A DNA stretch of 64,000 nt from Bacteroidota bacterium (GCA_020402865.1 JADBYT010000010.1:124001-188000), one strand, 5' to 3'. Counted from the first letter of the stretch, positions 25,012 through 34,955 are shown. Notes: generated by a model not told the origin, from the letters alone. Numbers and translations are program-made.

Positions 25012-25082
25012 TTTTTTAAGTGCTTAGTTTATCTCAAAATAATTAATTTATTTTATAATTTAAAACAACCTAAAAGTTGTAT

Positions 25083-25328
25083 TTATTCAGTGTGATTATT
25101 ATTTTCTATGTCTATCAAAAAACGAAAAGAAACTCCGATTGCCGATGAAATTTTTTTCAGTGTTTTGATTGATGCATTCAGTGGGTTTCGTTCAATTTTC
25201 CCATAAGCAGAGGAGGATATACTAAGCTTGTCAGCAATATCTGCCTGAGTGTACCCATAACTTATCCTGATCAAGCGGATTCGGTTTGTCAGAATTATAT
25301 TTTCGTTTACGGCCATAGTATTAATCAT
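25083..25328 (-). CDS. XRE-family helix-turn-helix regulator
   Basis: The 81-residue protein is a single HTH_3 domain: RLIRISYGYTQADIADKLSISSSAYGKIERN is the five-helix start, with the second and third helices forming the DNA-reading turn. The tail SFRFLIDIENNNHTE is short, so no ligand domain is present. ATGs at 25328 and 25316 are both possible starts. It probably controls its own cassette through the AT-rich upstream gap. Confidence 0.85.
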   Translation of the reverse strand: MINTMAVNENIILTNRIRLIRISYGYTQADIADKLSISSSAYGKIERNPLNASIKTLKKISSAIGVSFRFLIDIENNNHTE

Positions 25329-25785
25329 TAAATTTATTTAATCGAACAAATGAAACTTTGGAAACTAAACAAATAATAAACATATGATATTACTCATTCA
25401 TAAAACATTAATCAATTAAAAACATATATAGTAATGTGGCTTATTAATTATTTTTTAATAATCTAAATAACCATATTAATAATTCAAGAATTGCAGGATT
25501 TTTTTTGAATGCTTTGATTTTGCCGGACTATTACTGATTAAATCTACTTTCAGGATCAGATAAAAGGGCAAGTAAAACCCACGTGACGGGTGAAAGTTAA
25601 AAGCTAAATATCATTAGAAATAAAACATCAAAAATTACCTCCGTAAAATATGCAGATAAAATTATAAAGCCCGGCCTGCCGGATAGCTGAGTCTGACTTC
25701 GACAGACTAAAGTGGTAAAAGTAATTTGAGTAACTGGTATCGGTATCTTATCAGGACATATTAAATGAACCTGTAACTATTACTT
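25329..25785. other. 457-bp AT-rich intergenic region
   Basis: No open reading frame of note is present. The first 250 bases are strongly AT-rich and hold the presumed promoter of the XRE gene. Near 25668-25715 there are small palindromes (CCGGCCTGCCGG, and AGTCTG paired with CAGACT around a 7-nt loop). No tRNA or known riboswitch was recognised. Confidence 0.5.
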
Positions 25786-26874
25786 TTACGTGCACAAACT
25801 GTTAAACGCCTTCACATACACATCGCGCTGCGCGAGCACCGAGTATTTCTCAACTACTGTTTTACGCGCAGCTTCTCCGATGCGCTGCCTCAATCCGGCC
25901 GACTCTACCAGCTGCGAGATGATTCCGACCCATTCATCCACACCTTCCGCCAGAAAACCGTTTTCGCCGTGCTGAATAATTTCGGTATTTACGCCCACGG
26001 GCGACATAATTGCCGGCAAACCGGCGGCCATGTATTGCAGGCCTTTCAAACCACATTTGCCTTTTGTCCATTCATCATCGGGCAGCGGCATAAGCCCGAT
26101 GTCCATGCTTTGCAGCAATTCGGATTCTTTGTCTGAGCGCCACGGCGTGCCTTCAATGCCAAGCTCGGCATTCCGGTAAGTGGGATCGCCAACCACTTTA
26201 AAGGCAATGCGGCTGCCAAAACGTTCGCGAAGAATGCGCAACGCGGGCAGGGCAAACTCAAAATGCTTAATGGTGGTGATGCTGCCCATCCAGCCAATTA
26301 CAACCGGGCTCCCATTGTTTGTATGCTGTTTGGGCAGACAGGCATCGGTATCAATTGTAGATGGAATTACGAGTACGTTGGAATTATACTGCTTTGCATA
26401 GGTGGCCAGATAATTGTTACCGGCAAAAACCAAATGGCTCAGTGCGATTAAATCGCTTGTTTTTTCGGGGCGTTTGAGCCAGCCGAAACTTTTATTGGCT
26501 TCCGAAATATCAAGGTGCCAGATTGCATCATCAAAATCATACACCACTTTGGCACCCGAACGGAAAAAACGTTTTTCAAACCAGGTAAAGCGCAGCATGA
26601 GTGCTTCACGGCATACAAAAATAAGATCAGCTTTTCGCGCACGGCGTAAATCGCCAATCCGCCTGAATATTGATTTGACCTGCACCGTCATTTTACGCCA
26701 CACATAACCCGGACGGTAAAAATAGGCATCGTCGCGTTCGCTTATGAACCACGAAAGCTCGCAATCAAACCCCTGTTCACGCAAATAATCAAAATACTGT
26801 TCAAACCTGAAACGCTGGTTAGGCGCACGGTCGGGGCGATGGCTGGCGATAAACAGTATTTTCTTTCGGCTCAT
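25786..26874 (-). CDS. Glycosyltransferase (GT-B, GT4-like)
   Basis: From ATG 26874 the protein has 362 residues; a longer reading from 26961 adds 29 residues unlike family starts. It begins MSRKKILFIASHRPDRAPNQRFRFEQYFDYL. A KVVYDFDDAIWH block follows, then VVIGWMGSITTIKHFE for the second Rossmann lobe and a glycosyl_transf_1 end: MPLPDDEWTKGKCGLKGLQYMAAGLPAI and VGVNTEIIQHGENGFLA. The sugar and acceptor cannot be inferred. It is a lone gene rather than part of a polysaccharide cluster. Confidence 0.85.
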   Translation of the reverse strand: MSRKKILFIASHRPDRAPNQRFRFEQYFDYLREQGFDCELSWFISERDDAYFYRPGYVWRKMTVQVKSIFRRIGDLRRARKADLIFVCREALMLRFTWFEKRFFRSGAKVVYDFDDAIWHLDISEANKSFGWLKRPEKTSDLIALSHLVFAGNNYLATYAKQYNSNVLVIPSTIDTDACLPKQHTNNGSPVVIGWMGSITTIKHFEFALPALRILRERFGSRIAFKVVGDPTYRNAELGIEGTPWRSDKESELLQSMDIGLMPLPDDEWTKGKCGLKGLQYMAAGLPAIMSPVGVNTEIIQHGENGFLAEGVDEWVGIISQLVESAGLRQRIGEAARKTVVEKYSVLAQRDVYVKAFNSLCT

Positions 26875-27108
26875 AAATCCCGGCCGGAATAACGGCCATC
26901 TATCCGGGCAATTGGCCCGAACGGAGGACATTAAAATAAGTGCTTTCCGGCTTCCGGGCAAAGATAACCAAGAGTTTGTTTACAGCTTACACAATAATCC
27001 CGCTCCTATATTCGACAAAACCAATGTGAATAAATGCAAAAAGATTATTTGCAAATTCTTATTCATTAATAATGAATTAAAAGCAAGTTCCTATCTTAGC
27101 AACCGGTT

Positions 27109-27444
27109 ATGTTTCAATCAATCACATCGCGCCTTCTGTTTGTACTTGCACTTTTCTTTTTCAGTGCGATACAAACCGGCCTTACCCGCTACGCGGCACA
27201 ATGGGCGGGCGTTGATGATGAACTGGTTTGTTTGATTTCGGAAAAGGCTGAAGAAAGTGAGAAAAATGAAGCCGGGAAAGACGGTAAGGAAACAAAAGAG
27301 GCTGTGGATGATATGCTTGTTTGCTTAGTGGCAGACCTTTCAGTTCCCTCGCTGCTTTCCAAAGATCACATTATTTCACTTGAAAATTCGCTGGCTGATT
27401 CCTATACCGGCCATCCCACCTCTCCTCCGCCGGAATGCGCATAG
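27109..27444 (+). CDS. Small secreted protein upstream of the SulP-CA gene
   Basis: The 111-residue protein has a hydrophobic N-terminal segment (LLFVLALFFFSAIQTG), either a signal peptide or a membrane anchor. It then has two similar acidic motifs, DDELVCLI and DDMLVCLV, separated by a linker of Glu and Lys (KAEESEKNEAGKDGKE). The two cysteines fall at matching places. The end is proline-rich. No family is recognised. It lies 65 bases before the transporter gene and is probably co-transcribed with it. Confidence 0.6.
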   Translation: MFQSITSRLLFVLALFFFSAIQTGLTRYAAQWAGVDDELVCLISEKAEESEKNEAGKDGKETKEAVDDMLVCLVADLSVPSLLSKDHIISLENSLADSYTGHPTSPPPECA

Positions 27445-27509
27445 CGCAGCGCCTCATCTGAAAAGTTGAGGATAATGATCTTTTCCCAACCCAACACGCT
27501 TACCATCAT

Positions 27510-29801
27510 ATGAAATCATCTGCATTGCCGCTCAGCGGCAGACTGCGTGCCGATATTCCGGCAGGCATAGTCGTATTTTTCGTGGCACTCCCTTTATGTC
27601 TGGGTGTGGCACTGGCTTCCGGAGCACCTCCTTTTGCCGGTATTATTACCGGTGTGGTGGGAGGTATAATTACCGGTATTTTCAGTGGCTCACAGCTTGG
27701 TGTGAGCGGGCCTGCGGCCGGATTAACCACCATTGTGGCGGCAGCTGTACTATCGGCCGGCAGCTGGGCGCAGTTTGTGCCTTCGGTTATTCTGGCCGGG
27801 CTTATCCAGCTTGTGTTCGGTTTTCTTCGAGCCGGAATCATCGCCTATTATTTCCCTTCGTCAGTGATAAAAGGTATGCTGGCGGCCATTGGTATTACCA
27901 TTATTCTCAAGCAGCTTCCGCATGCACTGGGGGTTGATAAAGACTGGGTGGGTGATATGGCGTTCTGGCAGGAAGACGGCAACAACACGTTCAGCGAAAT
28001 TGGTGAAGCCCTTTTGGCAGTGAATGACGGGGCGCTGGTTATCTGCGTAACCGGAATTCTGTTGATGCTTTTGTGGGAATCGAAATTTATCAAACGCATT
28101 AAAGTGCTTACCCTTATTCCCGGTGCCATGCTGGCCGTGCTGGCGGGGGTGTTTCTGGTAGGAATACTTCCCTCGCTGGGCAATCATTTTATGCTGATGA
28201 ATGATACGCAGCACAATGTAATTCACTTTGTAAACCTGCCTACGCCGCAAAGTTTCGACGAGTTTTCGGGATTGTTCAAACTACCTGATTTCAGTGCTTT
28301 CGGGCATGCAGGAGTATGGAAAACGGCTATGGTAATTGCTTTGGTAGCCAGCATAGAAACACTGCTCTGCCTGGAAGCAACCGACAAACTCGATCCTGAG
28401 AAACGCATATCGCCGGCCAACCGCGAGCTGAAGGCGCAGGGAATTGGCAATATGATTGCTGGTTTACTTGGCGGTTTGCCGCTTACACAGGTTATTGTAC
28501 GCAGTTCGGCCAACATTCAGGCCGGGGGCAAAACCAAACTGGCCACCATTACCCACGGTATTATTATGCTTGGCTGTGCGGTGCTAATTCCCGGATTGCT
28601 CAATAAAATACCCAATGCCGCACTGGCCGCAGTGCTTATTCTGGTGGGTTACAAACTGGCCAAGCCATCGCTTATGAAAGGTATGTTTAAAGCCGGTTGG
28701 GATCAGTTTATTCCGTTCATTGTAACTATTGTGGCTATTCTGCTTACCGATCTGCTTATCGGAATCGGAATCGGTCTGGTTACAGGAGCTTATTTCATTC
28801 TGCAAACAAACTTCAAAACACCATTCAAAAGCCATACACCGGAAAGCAGCACACAGGAAAACGAAATAAATATTGTGCTATCCGAAAATGTTTCTTTTCT
28901 CAATAAAGCAAGCATACAACGCTCGCTTGAACAAATACCAGACAATGCTAAACTAACAGTTGATGCAAGAAACAGTGCATACATTGACTATGATGTGAAG
29001 GAAATCATTTCCGAATTCGCCCAAAAGGCCGGAGAGCGAAATATTCACTTCACATTCCTTCCACCAACCAATCAACCTGAATTTGAACTACCTAATTCTT
29101 CCCAAATCAAAAATCTGATCGAAATGAGAACACATAGTAAAGAAGAGCTTGCCAACCTCACTCCTGCTCAGGCGCTTGATATTCTTAGAGATGGCAATAA
29201 ACGTTTTGTTAACAACCTTCGTTTCGACCATGACCATTTGCAAATGGTAAACGAAACGCGCGAAGGCCAATATCCGTTTGCAATTATACTGAGCTGCATT
29301 GACTCCCGCACTTCTGTTGAATTTATTTTCGACCAGGGATTGGGCGATGTATTCAGTGTGCGTATTGCAGGTAATGTGCTTAATGATGATATAATCGGCA
29401 GTATGGAGTTTGCCTGTGCAGTAATGAATTCAAAACTCATTGTTGTGCTTGGCCATACCGATTGCGGAGCCATAAAAGGCGCCTGCAACGAATATCAGCT
29501 CGGACACCTGAGCGGTTTGCTGGGCAAAGCACGCCGTGCGGTAAATCAAGCCAAACAATTAAAACTGGTAAACGAAGACGAGAAAGCCTTTACAGACCAC
29601 GTAGCCGAACTGAACGTGCGCAACGTAACTGATGAAATTCTGATGCGCAGTCCGATTCTGGAAAACCTTTTCAATGAGGGAAGAATTGGAATTGCCGGCG
29701 GCATGTATAACCTTGCCAGCGGCGCTGTAAATTTTGTGGATGTGCGTTTACCGCAAACCAACGTAGATTCAGAAAAAGCCAAAGACAAACTCTCGGCATA
29801 A
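27510..29801 (+). CDS. SulP-family permease fused to beta-carbonic anhydrase
   Basis: The 763-residue protein begins with a SulP permease (about 1-420, roughly 12 helices; GVSGPAAGLTTIVAAAV is the anion-binding-like stretch). A STAS-like segment follows at about 440-530. The last 220 residues are a beta-class carbonic anhydrase with zinc ligands Cys596, His649 and Cys652 (SCIDSR, GHTDC) and the Asp598-Arg600 dyad. The fusion implies bicarbonate uptake or export with hydration of CO2 at the inner membrane face; similar natural fusions are known in several bacteria. Sulfate transport is less likely given the fused enzyme. It ends at a strong bidirectional terminator. Confidence 0.93.
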   Translation: MKSSALPLSGRLRADIPAGIVVFFVALPLCLGVALASGAPPFAGIITGVVGGIITGIFSGSQLGVSGPAAGLTTIVAAAVLSAGSWAQFVPSVILAGLIQLVFGFLRAGIIAYYFPSSVIKGMLAAIGITIILKQLPHALGVDKDWVGDMAFWQEDGNNTFSEIGEALLAVNDGALVICVTGILLMLLWESKFIKRIKVLTLIPGAMLAVLAGVFLVGILPSLGNHFMLMNDTQHNVIHFVNLPTPQSFDEFSGLFKLPDFSAFGHAGVWKTAMVIALVASIETLLCLEATDKLDPEKRISPANRELKAQGIGNMIAGLLGGLPLTQVIVRSSANIQAGGKTKLATITHGIIMLGCAVLIPGLLNKIPNAALAAVLILVGYKLAKPSLMKGMFKAGWDQFIPFIVTIVAILLTDLLIGIGIGLVTGAYFILQTNFKTPFKSHTPESSTQENEINIVLSENVSFLNKASIQRSLEQIPDNAKLTVDARNSAYIDYDVKEIISEFAQKAGERNIHFTFLPPTNQPEFELPNSSQIKNLIEMRTHSKEELANLTPAQALDILRDGNKRFVNNLRFDHDHLQMVNETREGQYPFAIILSCIDSRTSVEFIFDQGLGDVFSVRIAGNVLNDDIIGSMEFACAVMNSKLIVVLGHTDCGAIKGACNEYQLGHLSGLLGKARRAVNQAKQLKLVNEDEKAFTDHVAELNVRNVTDEILMRSPILENLFNEGRIGIAGGMYNLASGAVNFVDVRLPQTNVDSEKAKDKLSA

Positions 29802-29821
29802 ATTTATTGCAACACATAATC

Positions 29822-29849
29822 AGGGCTGCTTCATCACTGAAGCAGCCCT
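29822..29849. terminator. Bidirectional terminator
   Basis: AGGGCTGCTTCA (29822-29833) and TGAAGCAGCCCT (29838-29849) pair perfectly over 12 bases with a 4-nt loop. It separates convergent genes; T-runs are short on both sides. Confidence 0.8.
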
Positions 29850-29851
29850 TG

Positions 29852-30343
29852 CTATTCGGCCTTGTCGTGAAATCTGAGCTTCGAGGCAAGTTTGTTTATG
29901 GCTTTAGCCATGCGGTCTATACGGGTTTCTTCACGCTTTGCATCCATGATCCAGTTTACATAAAACCTTTTTTCACTTTCTGATAGCGATTGGTAAAACC
30001 GGTTTGCATCCGGATCATCATTAAGACAAAGCTGAAAATCCTCCGGTGTTTGAAGCAGCGAATCATCTTCAAACAAAATCAGATTAACCCTATCCCCAGC
30101 CTGCTTGCTGATCTTTTTACGGATTTCGGCTTTTACCGAAAGAAACAAAAAACCATTTCCCATTGGCATAAGATGAAACTGCGAAATTGTGTAATCATCA
30201 ATCGTACCTTTAACACGCACCCAGCCAAACGGACTGCTGCTGTTTACCGTAAGCGGTAAACGCGCAAAAGTCCAGCCACCTTTACCATCAAATTTCTCCA
30301 GCAGAAACTCACCCTCCACAAGCGGTTTGATTTTTTTTGCCAT
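29852..30343 (-). CDS. DUF1905 / YdeI-type (OmdA-like) protein
   Basis: The 163-residue protein has an N-terminal DUF1905 half: GGWTFARLPLTVNS, WVRVKGTIDDY and FLSVKAEIRKKISKQAGDRV. The C-terminal half is a bacteriocin-protection YdeI/OmdA segment (LNDDPDANRFYQSLSESEKRFYVNWI followed by AKREETRIDRMAKAI). It is soluble. Its exact function is unknown; homologues are tied to stress or bacteriocin tolerance. It is a single gene between convergent and divergent neighbours. Confidence 0.85.
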   Translation of the reverse strand: MAKKIKPLVEGEFLLEKFDGKGGWTFARLPLTVNSSSPFGWVRVKGTIDDYTISQFHLMPMGNGFLFLSVKAEIRKKISKQAGDRVNLILFEDDSLLQTPEDFQLCLNDDPDANRFYQSLSESEKRFYVNWIMDAKREETRIDRMAKAINKLASKLRFHDKAE

Positions 30344-30565
30344 TTGCAGTCATCTGTATTTTACACGAATTACCTGCTTTTTGTCGCAACTACTACTTCG
30401 CGCAAAGCAAAATTGGTTTATTTTTACCACATGAAGCTCTGATCCATTTCCGGTATCGCATCTGCTATCCTTTTTTCTGATCCCTCCGCAGCGGATGCTA
30501 TTCATTTATTTCTTCACACCGTATTGTAGCTATGATGCTTCAATACATTTATTTCTTTTTCAATT

Positions 30566-31951
30566 ATGTCAAAAACGGGCATTAAAAAGTTTTTTGCGCT
30601 CATTCGTCAGTCAGTAAGTGGCGGTGAGCAGGATTTTACCCAAGGAAGCATTCGTTTAGCCGTATTTCTGCTTGCAGTACCAATGATTTTAGAGCTGGCC
30701 ATGGAGAGCATTTTCGCAGTGGTGGATATGTTTTTTGTGGGTAAGCTAGGCGAGAATGCAATAGCCACGGTAGGTCTTACAGAGGCAGTAGTTACATTGG
30801 TTTACTCACTGGCTATAGGATTGAGCACAGCAGCTACGGCTATTGTAGCGCGGCGGGTGGGCGAAAAAAATGAGAAAGATGCTGCACATGCAGGCATGCA
30901 GGCAATTATGCTTTCGTTATATGTATCGGTGGGAATTGCCATTGCAGGTTTCATTTTTGCCGAAGATATATTGCGGCTCATGGGCGCTTCGGAAGCAGTG
31001 ATTGCCGATGGAGTAATTTTCACGAAAATTATGATGGCGGGAAGTCCCACGGTAATTTTTCTGTTTCTGATAAACGGAATTTTCCGGGGTGCAGGTGATG
31101 CAGCCATGGCCATGAAAAGCCTGTGGCTGGGCAGTTTGATAAATATTATTCTTTGTCCGCTGTTTATTGAATGGATGGGGTTAAAAGGTGCTGCGGTGGC
31201 TACGGTTATTGGTCGCGGGTCGGGTGTGCTGTATCAACTTTATCAGCTGTTTAAAGGAAAAGGTATGCTGAAAATGCAGCGCAGCAGTTTTGGTTTTGAC
31301 CGTGATGTGGTTAAAAGCATTGTGAATATTGCCTGGCCGGCTACATTTCAGTTTATCATTGCCAGCGGAAGCTGGATTGTACTTGCCCGTCTGGTGGCCG
31401 AAACCGGCAGCACAACCGCATCAGCCGGTTATCAGATCGCTATTCGCAATGTGGTGTTTTTCATTCTTCCGGCCTGGGGGCTCAGCAATGCTGCTGCTAC
31501 ACTGGTAGGGCAAAATCTGGGAGCGGGACTTCCGGCACGTGCTGAGGAAAGCGTGTTTCTTACCGCAAAGTATAATGTCATTTTCATGGCATTTGTAACC
31601 TTACTTTTTGTGTGCTTTGCCGAACCCATCATTGGTATTTTTACACAAGATGCTGCCGTGGCTGCTTATGGCGCAGAAGCCTTGCGGATAATCGGAATGG
31701 GCTATGTATTTTATGGCATTGGCATGGTAATGACACAGGCACTAAACGGTGCAGGCGATACGCGCACACCTACGCTCATTAACTTTTTCTGCTTCTGGCT
31801 TTTCCAGATTCCGCTGGCGTATCTGCTCACTAAATTATTTCACACCGATGTAACCGGAATTTTTGCAGCCATCCCGATTGCCGAAACAGCTATTGCGCTG
31901 TGTGCGTGGTGGTGGTTCAGGAAAGGAAAATGGAAGACTGTGCAGGTATAA
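30566..31951 (+). CDS. MATE-family multidrug efflux transporter
   Basis: The 461-residue protein has twelve hydrophobic segments in two similar halves, as in MATE antiporters. It includes the typical MILELAMESIFAVVDMFFVGKLG first-helix block and GAGDTRTPTLINFFCFWLFQIPLAYLL in the second half. It should expel cationic drugs or metabolites using a sodium or proton gradient. No regulator gene is adjacent. It is a single gene, convergent with the SbtA-like gene 10 bases away. Confidence 0.9.
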   Translation: MSKTGIKKFFALIRQSVSGGEQDFTQGSIRLAVFLLAVPMILELAMESIFAVVDMFFVGKLGENAIATVGLTEAVVTLVYSLAIGLSTAATAIVARRVGEKNEKDAAHAGMQAIMLSLYVSVGIAIAGFIFAEDILRLMGASEAVIADGVIFTKIMMAGSPTVIFLFLINGIFRGAGDAAMAMKSLWLGSLINIILCPLFIEWMGLKGAAVATVIGRGSGVLYQLYQLFKGKGMLKMQRSSFGFDRDVVKSIVNIAWPATFQFIIASGSWIVLARLVAETGSTTASAGYQIAIRNVVFFILPAWGLSNAAATLVGQNLGAGLPARAEESVFLTAKYNVIFMAFVTLLFVCFAEPIIGIFTQDAAVAAYGAEALRIIGMGYVFYGIGMVMTQALNGAGDTRTPTLINFFCFWLFQIPLAYLLTKLFHTDVTGIFAAIPIAETAIALCAWWWFRKGKWKTVQV

Positions 31952-31961
31952 AAACAGGGAA

Positions 31962-32927
31962 TTAACTCACCAACCCATAAAACCATACAGCAATAGCATG
32001 GTAAATGCGAATACCGATAATTACGTTAAACGGAAACGTAATTCCCAGCGCGGAGGTAAGATACAACGTTGGACGTGCTCTGGGAATTGCAATTTTCATA
32101 GCCGCAGGCGCAGCTATATACGATGCGCTTGCGGCCATAGTGGCCAACACAATTGCACCACCCACTGAAAGGCCCGTAAGCCAGCCCATCACAATTCCCA
32201 GCATGGCCGAAATTATGGGCATACCTACTCCGAAACCAAGCAGAAACGGCCCTACCTTTTTTAGCAAACGCGTTTTCTCAGCGGCCACAATCCCCATTTC
32301 CAGCATGAAGATGGCGAGGAAACCTTTAAATAGGTCGAAGAAGAAAAAGTTGAGCGCCTTATTGTCGGTATAAGCAGTTACCCAACCAATAAACAAGCCT
32401 CCCAGCAGCAGTAAAATGGTTTTCCCGAAAAGTACTTCGTGCACCACTTTCCCTAGTTTGGCAGGCTCACTGCGGTTATTCATGCGCGCCATGGCTACAC
32501 CAGCCGCTATAGATGGAATTTCGAGCAGTACAAGCAGCACCGTACAAAACTCTTCGTAGCCGATTTTCTGTTCGTGCAGGTAATTGAGCACCACTGCAAA
32601 TGTAACCGCACTTACTGAACCATAATGTGTAGCAATGGCAATGGCATTGTTCTTATCAAACCGGCCGACACGATACAGAATGTAAAATGCAAGAAACGTA
32701 ATCAGTAAACCAAGAAAAATGGTGCCTAACGCAGGAAGAAGAAGATCGGAGGAGGCATTTTTGTAGAGTTCAATTCCTCCCTTTATCCCAATTGAAAGAA
32801 GAAGATAAATGCTGAGCGTATTGTGGAACGATTGCGGAATACGAAGGTCTGATTTAATGAGCCCGGCAAATACACCAAGCATAAAAAACAGTACAACAGG
32901 ATCCAATAATTGCAGCATTTCCGACAA
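31962..32927 (-). CDS. Sodium-dependent bicarbonate transporter (SbtA-like)
   Basis: The 321-residue protein has about ten helices arranged as two five-helix repeats. Signature stretches are DPVVLFFMLGVFAGLIKSDLRIP, HYGSVSAVTFAVVLNYL and TMAASASYIAAPAAMKIAIP, which match the SbtA/DUF897 family. Cyanobacterial SbtA imports bicarbonate with sodium; heterotroph members are little studied. No SbtB (PII-like) gene is next to it. It lies about 2 kb from the SulP-carbonic anhydrase gene, a second inorganic-carbon transporter. The substrate remains an inference. Confidence 0.85.
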   Translation of the reverse strand: MSEMLQLLDPVVLFFMLGVFAGLIKSDLRIPQSFHNTLSIYLLLSIGIKGGIELYKNASSDLLLPALGTIFLGLLITFLAFYILYRVGRFDKNNAIAIATHYGSVSAVTFAVVLNYLHEQKIGYEEFCTVLLVLLEIPSIAAGVAMARMNNRSEPAKLGKVVHEVLFGKTILLLLGGLFIGWVTAYTDNKALNFFFFDLFKGFLAIFMLEMGIVAAEKTRLLKKVGPFLLGFGVGMPIISAMLGIVMGWLTGLSVGGAIVLATMAASASYIAAPAAMKIAIPRARPTLYLTSALGITFPFNVIIGIRIYHAIAVWFYGLVS

Positions 32928-33332
32928 AATTTCGGCGAAGGTACACTTTGCACAGCTTGCTTTAATATCAGATTAAAAGGGATTAACCCCAATTTAACCC
33001 CGATATTAAAAACACACCTCCTTCTTGGCTTTGATCCCGAAATACAAGCCACATAAGCAGGGCAATATTTTTTCCTCGGTAATTCCCTCACTTCATACGA
33101 AGTCAATAACGTGTTCCTAATACTCCTGTAAATATGAGCATACCATCAGCCAGCTGCTGTTGCGCGTATTCAGCCAAACAACCACAGTTCAACCAGCGGA
33201 AAAGTACCTTTCGCCCATACGTAGAATTGCCCGTTTTGCTGTAATTGGATCAAATAATGGCTGTTTTGATTGTGTATGCCACAGAGATAATTGTTCTTTG
33301 GCATAAACCAACCTCAAAAAAAAACGCACACA
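32928..33332. other. 405-bp intergenic region with divergent promoters
   Basis: The gap between the divergent SbtA-like and propeller-lipoprotein genes has no supportable ORF and no RNA gene that I recognise. TTTTGATTG near 33260 and a TTCTTTG stretch near 33295 may be promoter parts for the lipoprotein, but neither fully matches the consensus. Confidence 0.4.
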
Positions 33333-34742
33333 ATGAAAAAATTCTTCCCTGCGATATTTGCCACAGCACTTTTTGTGCAAGGCTGTTCGGATAATCCCGG
33401 AAACAATACCCAAACAGGTGAGACCACACTCTCCTACACCATTTCTCAAATCGACACATTTCCCAACCTCCCGGCGCTGCAATCGTTTGTATTTGGGCAA
33501 ACCAACGATGCGTGGTTATTTATTGGCGGACGTACAAATGGATTTCATGGTTTTCCCAATGATGGAAATGATGCTTTCCCTCGCAAGAAAGCCAATAAAT
33601 GGATTTATGCCTACACATTATCCACGCATACGCTCGACAGTATGAGTGTGGATAGTTTGCCGGCCGCTTTGAAGGATCAGTTTTCGTTTACCAATATCCA
33701 GCACACACAAGACGGCGATTCGCTTTATCTCTGCGGTGGTTATGGAGCTACATACACTTCACCAAACGACAGTACATTTATCACCGACAGTACATTTTCG
33801 CGTGTAATGGTATCGCAAATGGTGGCGGCAGTAAAAAGTCACAGTGGCGCGCAGTTGCGCAGTTCAGTAGTGTATGCGGCGCAGGACAATTTTGTGTGTG
33901 CCACCGGTGGCGAACTGTTTAAAATTAACGGGCGTTTCTACCTCACAGTAGGCCACCGCTATCAGGGCGCGTACAATGCCAATACGCCGCCACCCGGTTT
34001 GCAGGAATATCTTGATGCCGTACATTCATTCACCATCACACAAACAACTACCAGCATAAGCCTCAACACCGCCAGCTACCAAACCATTACCGACGGCCTG
34101 CCCGATAGCACCACACAATTCCGCCGCCGTGATCTGGTAGTGGCTCCCGGAATGCAGACAAATGGCAACTTAGGCATTTCAATTTATGGCGGCGTATTTA
34201 CTTCGGGCAATGGCACACCGTTTAATCACCCCATTTATGTGAGTGTGAACGGACAAACCGCCACATATTCAGTGGATACTTCACACCAATACAGCAACAA
34301 CTACTCGGCTGCAAACCTTGCTTTGTACAGCAAAAGTTCAAACAAAATGTACACCACCATTTTTGGCGGTATTGTGGAAAATGCAGCGGATAGCAACAAT
34401 GCCAGCTTTACTAAAAAGGTGATTACGGTTTCACACAACCTTACACCCAACACTACTACATACACAACCGAATCGGCACTAATGACTGCCAGCGACAATA
34501 AATTTTACGGTGCCGAAAGTGTGTTTATCGAAGCTGCCAATGCACCGATGTACAACGCCACCTACGGCATTGTTGATTTTGATGCGCTGCCTGCCAACCA
34601 GCCAGTGGTAATTGGCTATGTGTTTGGCGGAATCATAGCCGGTGCTGCTAATAATAATGGACAGAGTAACTCATCGGCATCAAACAAACTATTTGCAGTT
34701 ACTGTAACACGAAATGTAGCAGGTACACCTCCTGCAAAATAG
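33333..34742 (+). CDS. Lipoprotein with beta-propeller-like body
   Basis: From ATG 33333 the product has 469 residues. The signal MKKFFPAIFATALFVQGC gives a lipid-modified Cys18. The body holds repeated strands of Kelch-like kind (WLFIGGRTNGFHGF, LYLCGGYGA, ISIYGGVFTSG, YTTIFGGIVENA, GYVFGGIIAG), each with a Gly-Gly pair after a hydrophobic strand, as in Kelch propellers. It has no T9SS sorting domain. It probably sits on the outer membrane; the ligand is unknown. It is a single gene in an accessory-looking stretch. Confidence 0.75.
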   Translation: MKKFFPAIFATALFVQGCSDNPGNNTQTGETTLSYTISQIDTFPNLPALQSFVFGQTNDAWLFIGGRTNGFHGFPNDGNDAFPRKKANKWIYAYTLSTHTLDSMSVDSLPAALKDQFSFTNIQHTQDGDSLYLCGGYGATYTSPNDSTFITDSTFSRVMVSQMVAAVKSHSGAQLRSSVVYAAQDNFVCATGGELFKINGRFYLTVGHRYQGAYNANTPPPGLQEYLDAVHSFTITQTTTSISLNTASYQTITDGLPDSTTQFRRRDLVVAPGMQTNGNLGISIYGGVFTSGNGTPFNHPIYVSVNGQTATYSVDTSHQYSNNYSAANLALYSKSSNKMYTTIFGGIVENAADSNNASFTKKVITVSHNLTPNTTTYTTESALMTASDNKFYGAESVFIEAANAPMYNATYGIVDFDALPANQPVVIGYVFGGIIAGAANNNGQSNSSASNKLFAVTVTRNVAGTPPAK

Positions 34743-34955
34743 TTTAAGAGCCCGTTAGCAAAAAGCAATCAGGAAGTTGATCATCTGAAATGAAAAACTT
34801 CTGCTCAACATGCAAACTGTCAGACAATCTTATTGGGCTATGATTTTGAAGAATTAGTCAGTCGAAAAAACTGAAAAACCAAAATCATTTGTAAGAAAAT
34901 CCTAACAGGCTCTGACAGTTCCAGACACATATTTTCATCTTCTTAAACATTAAAT

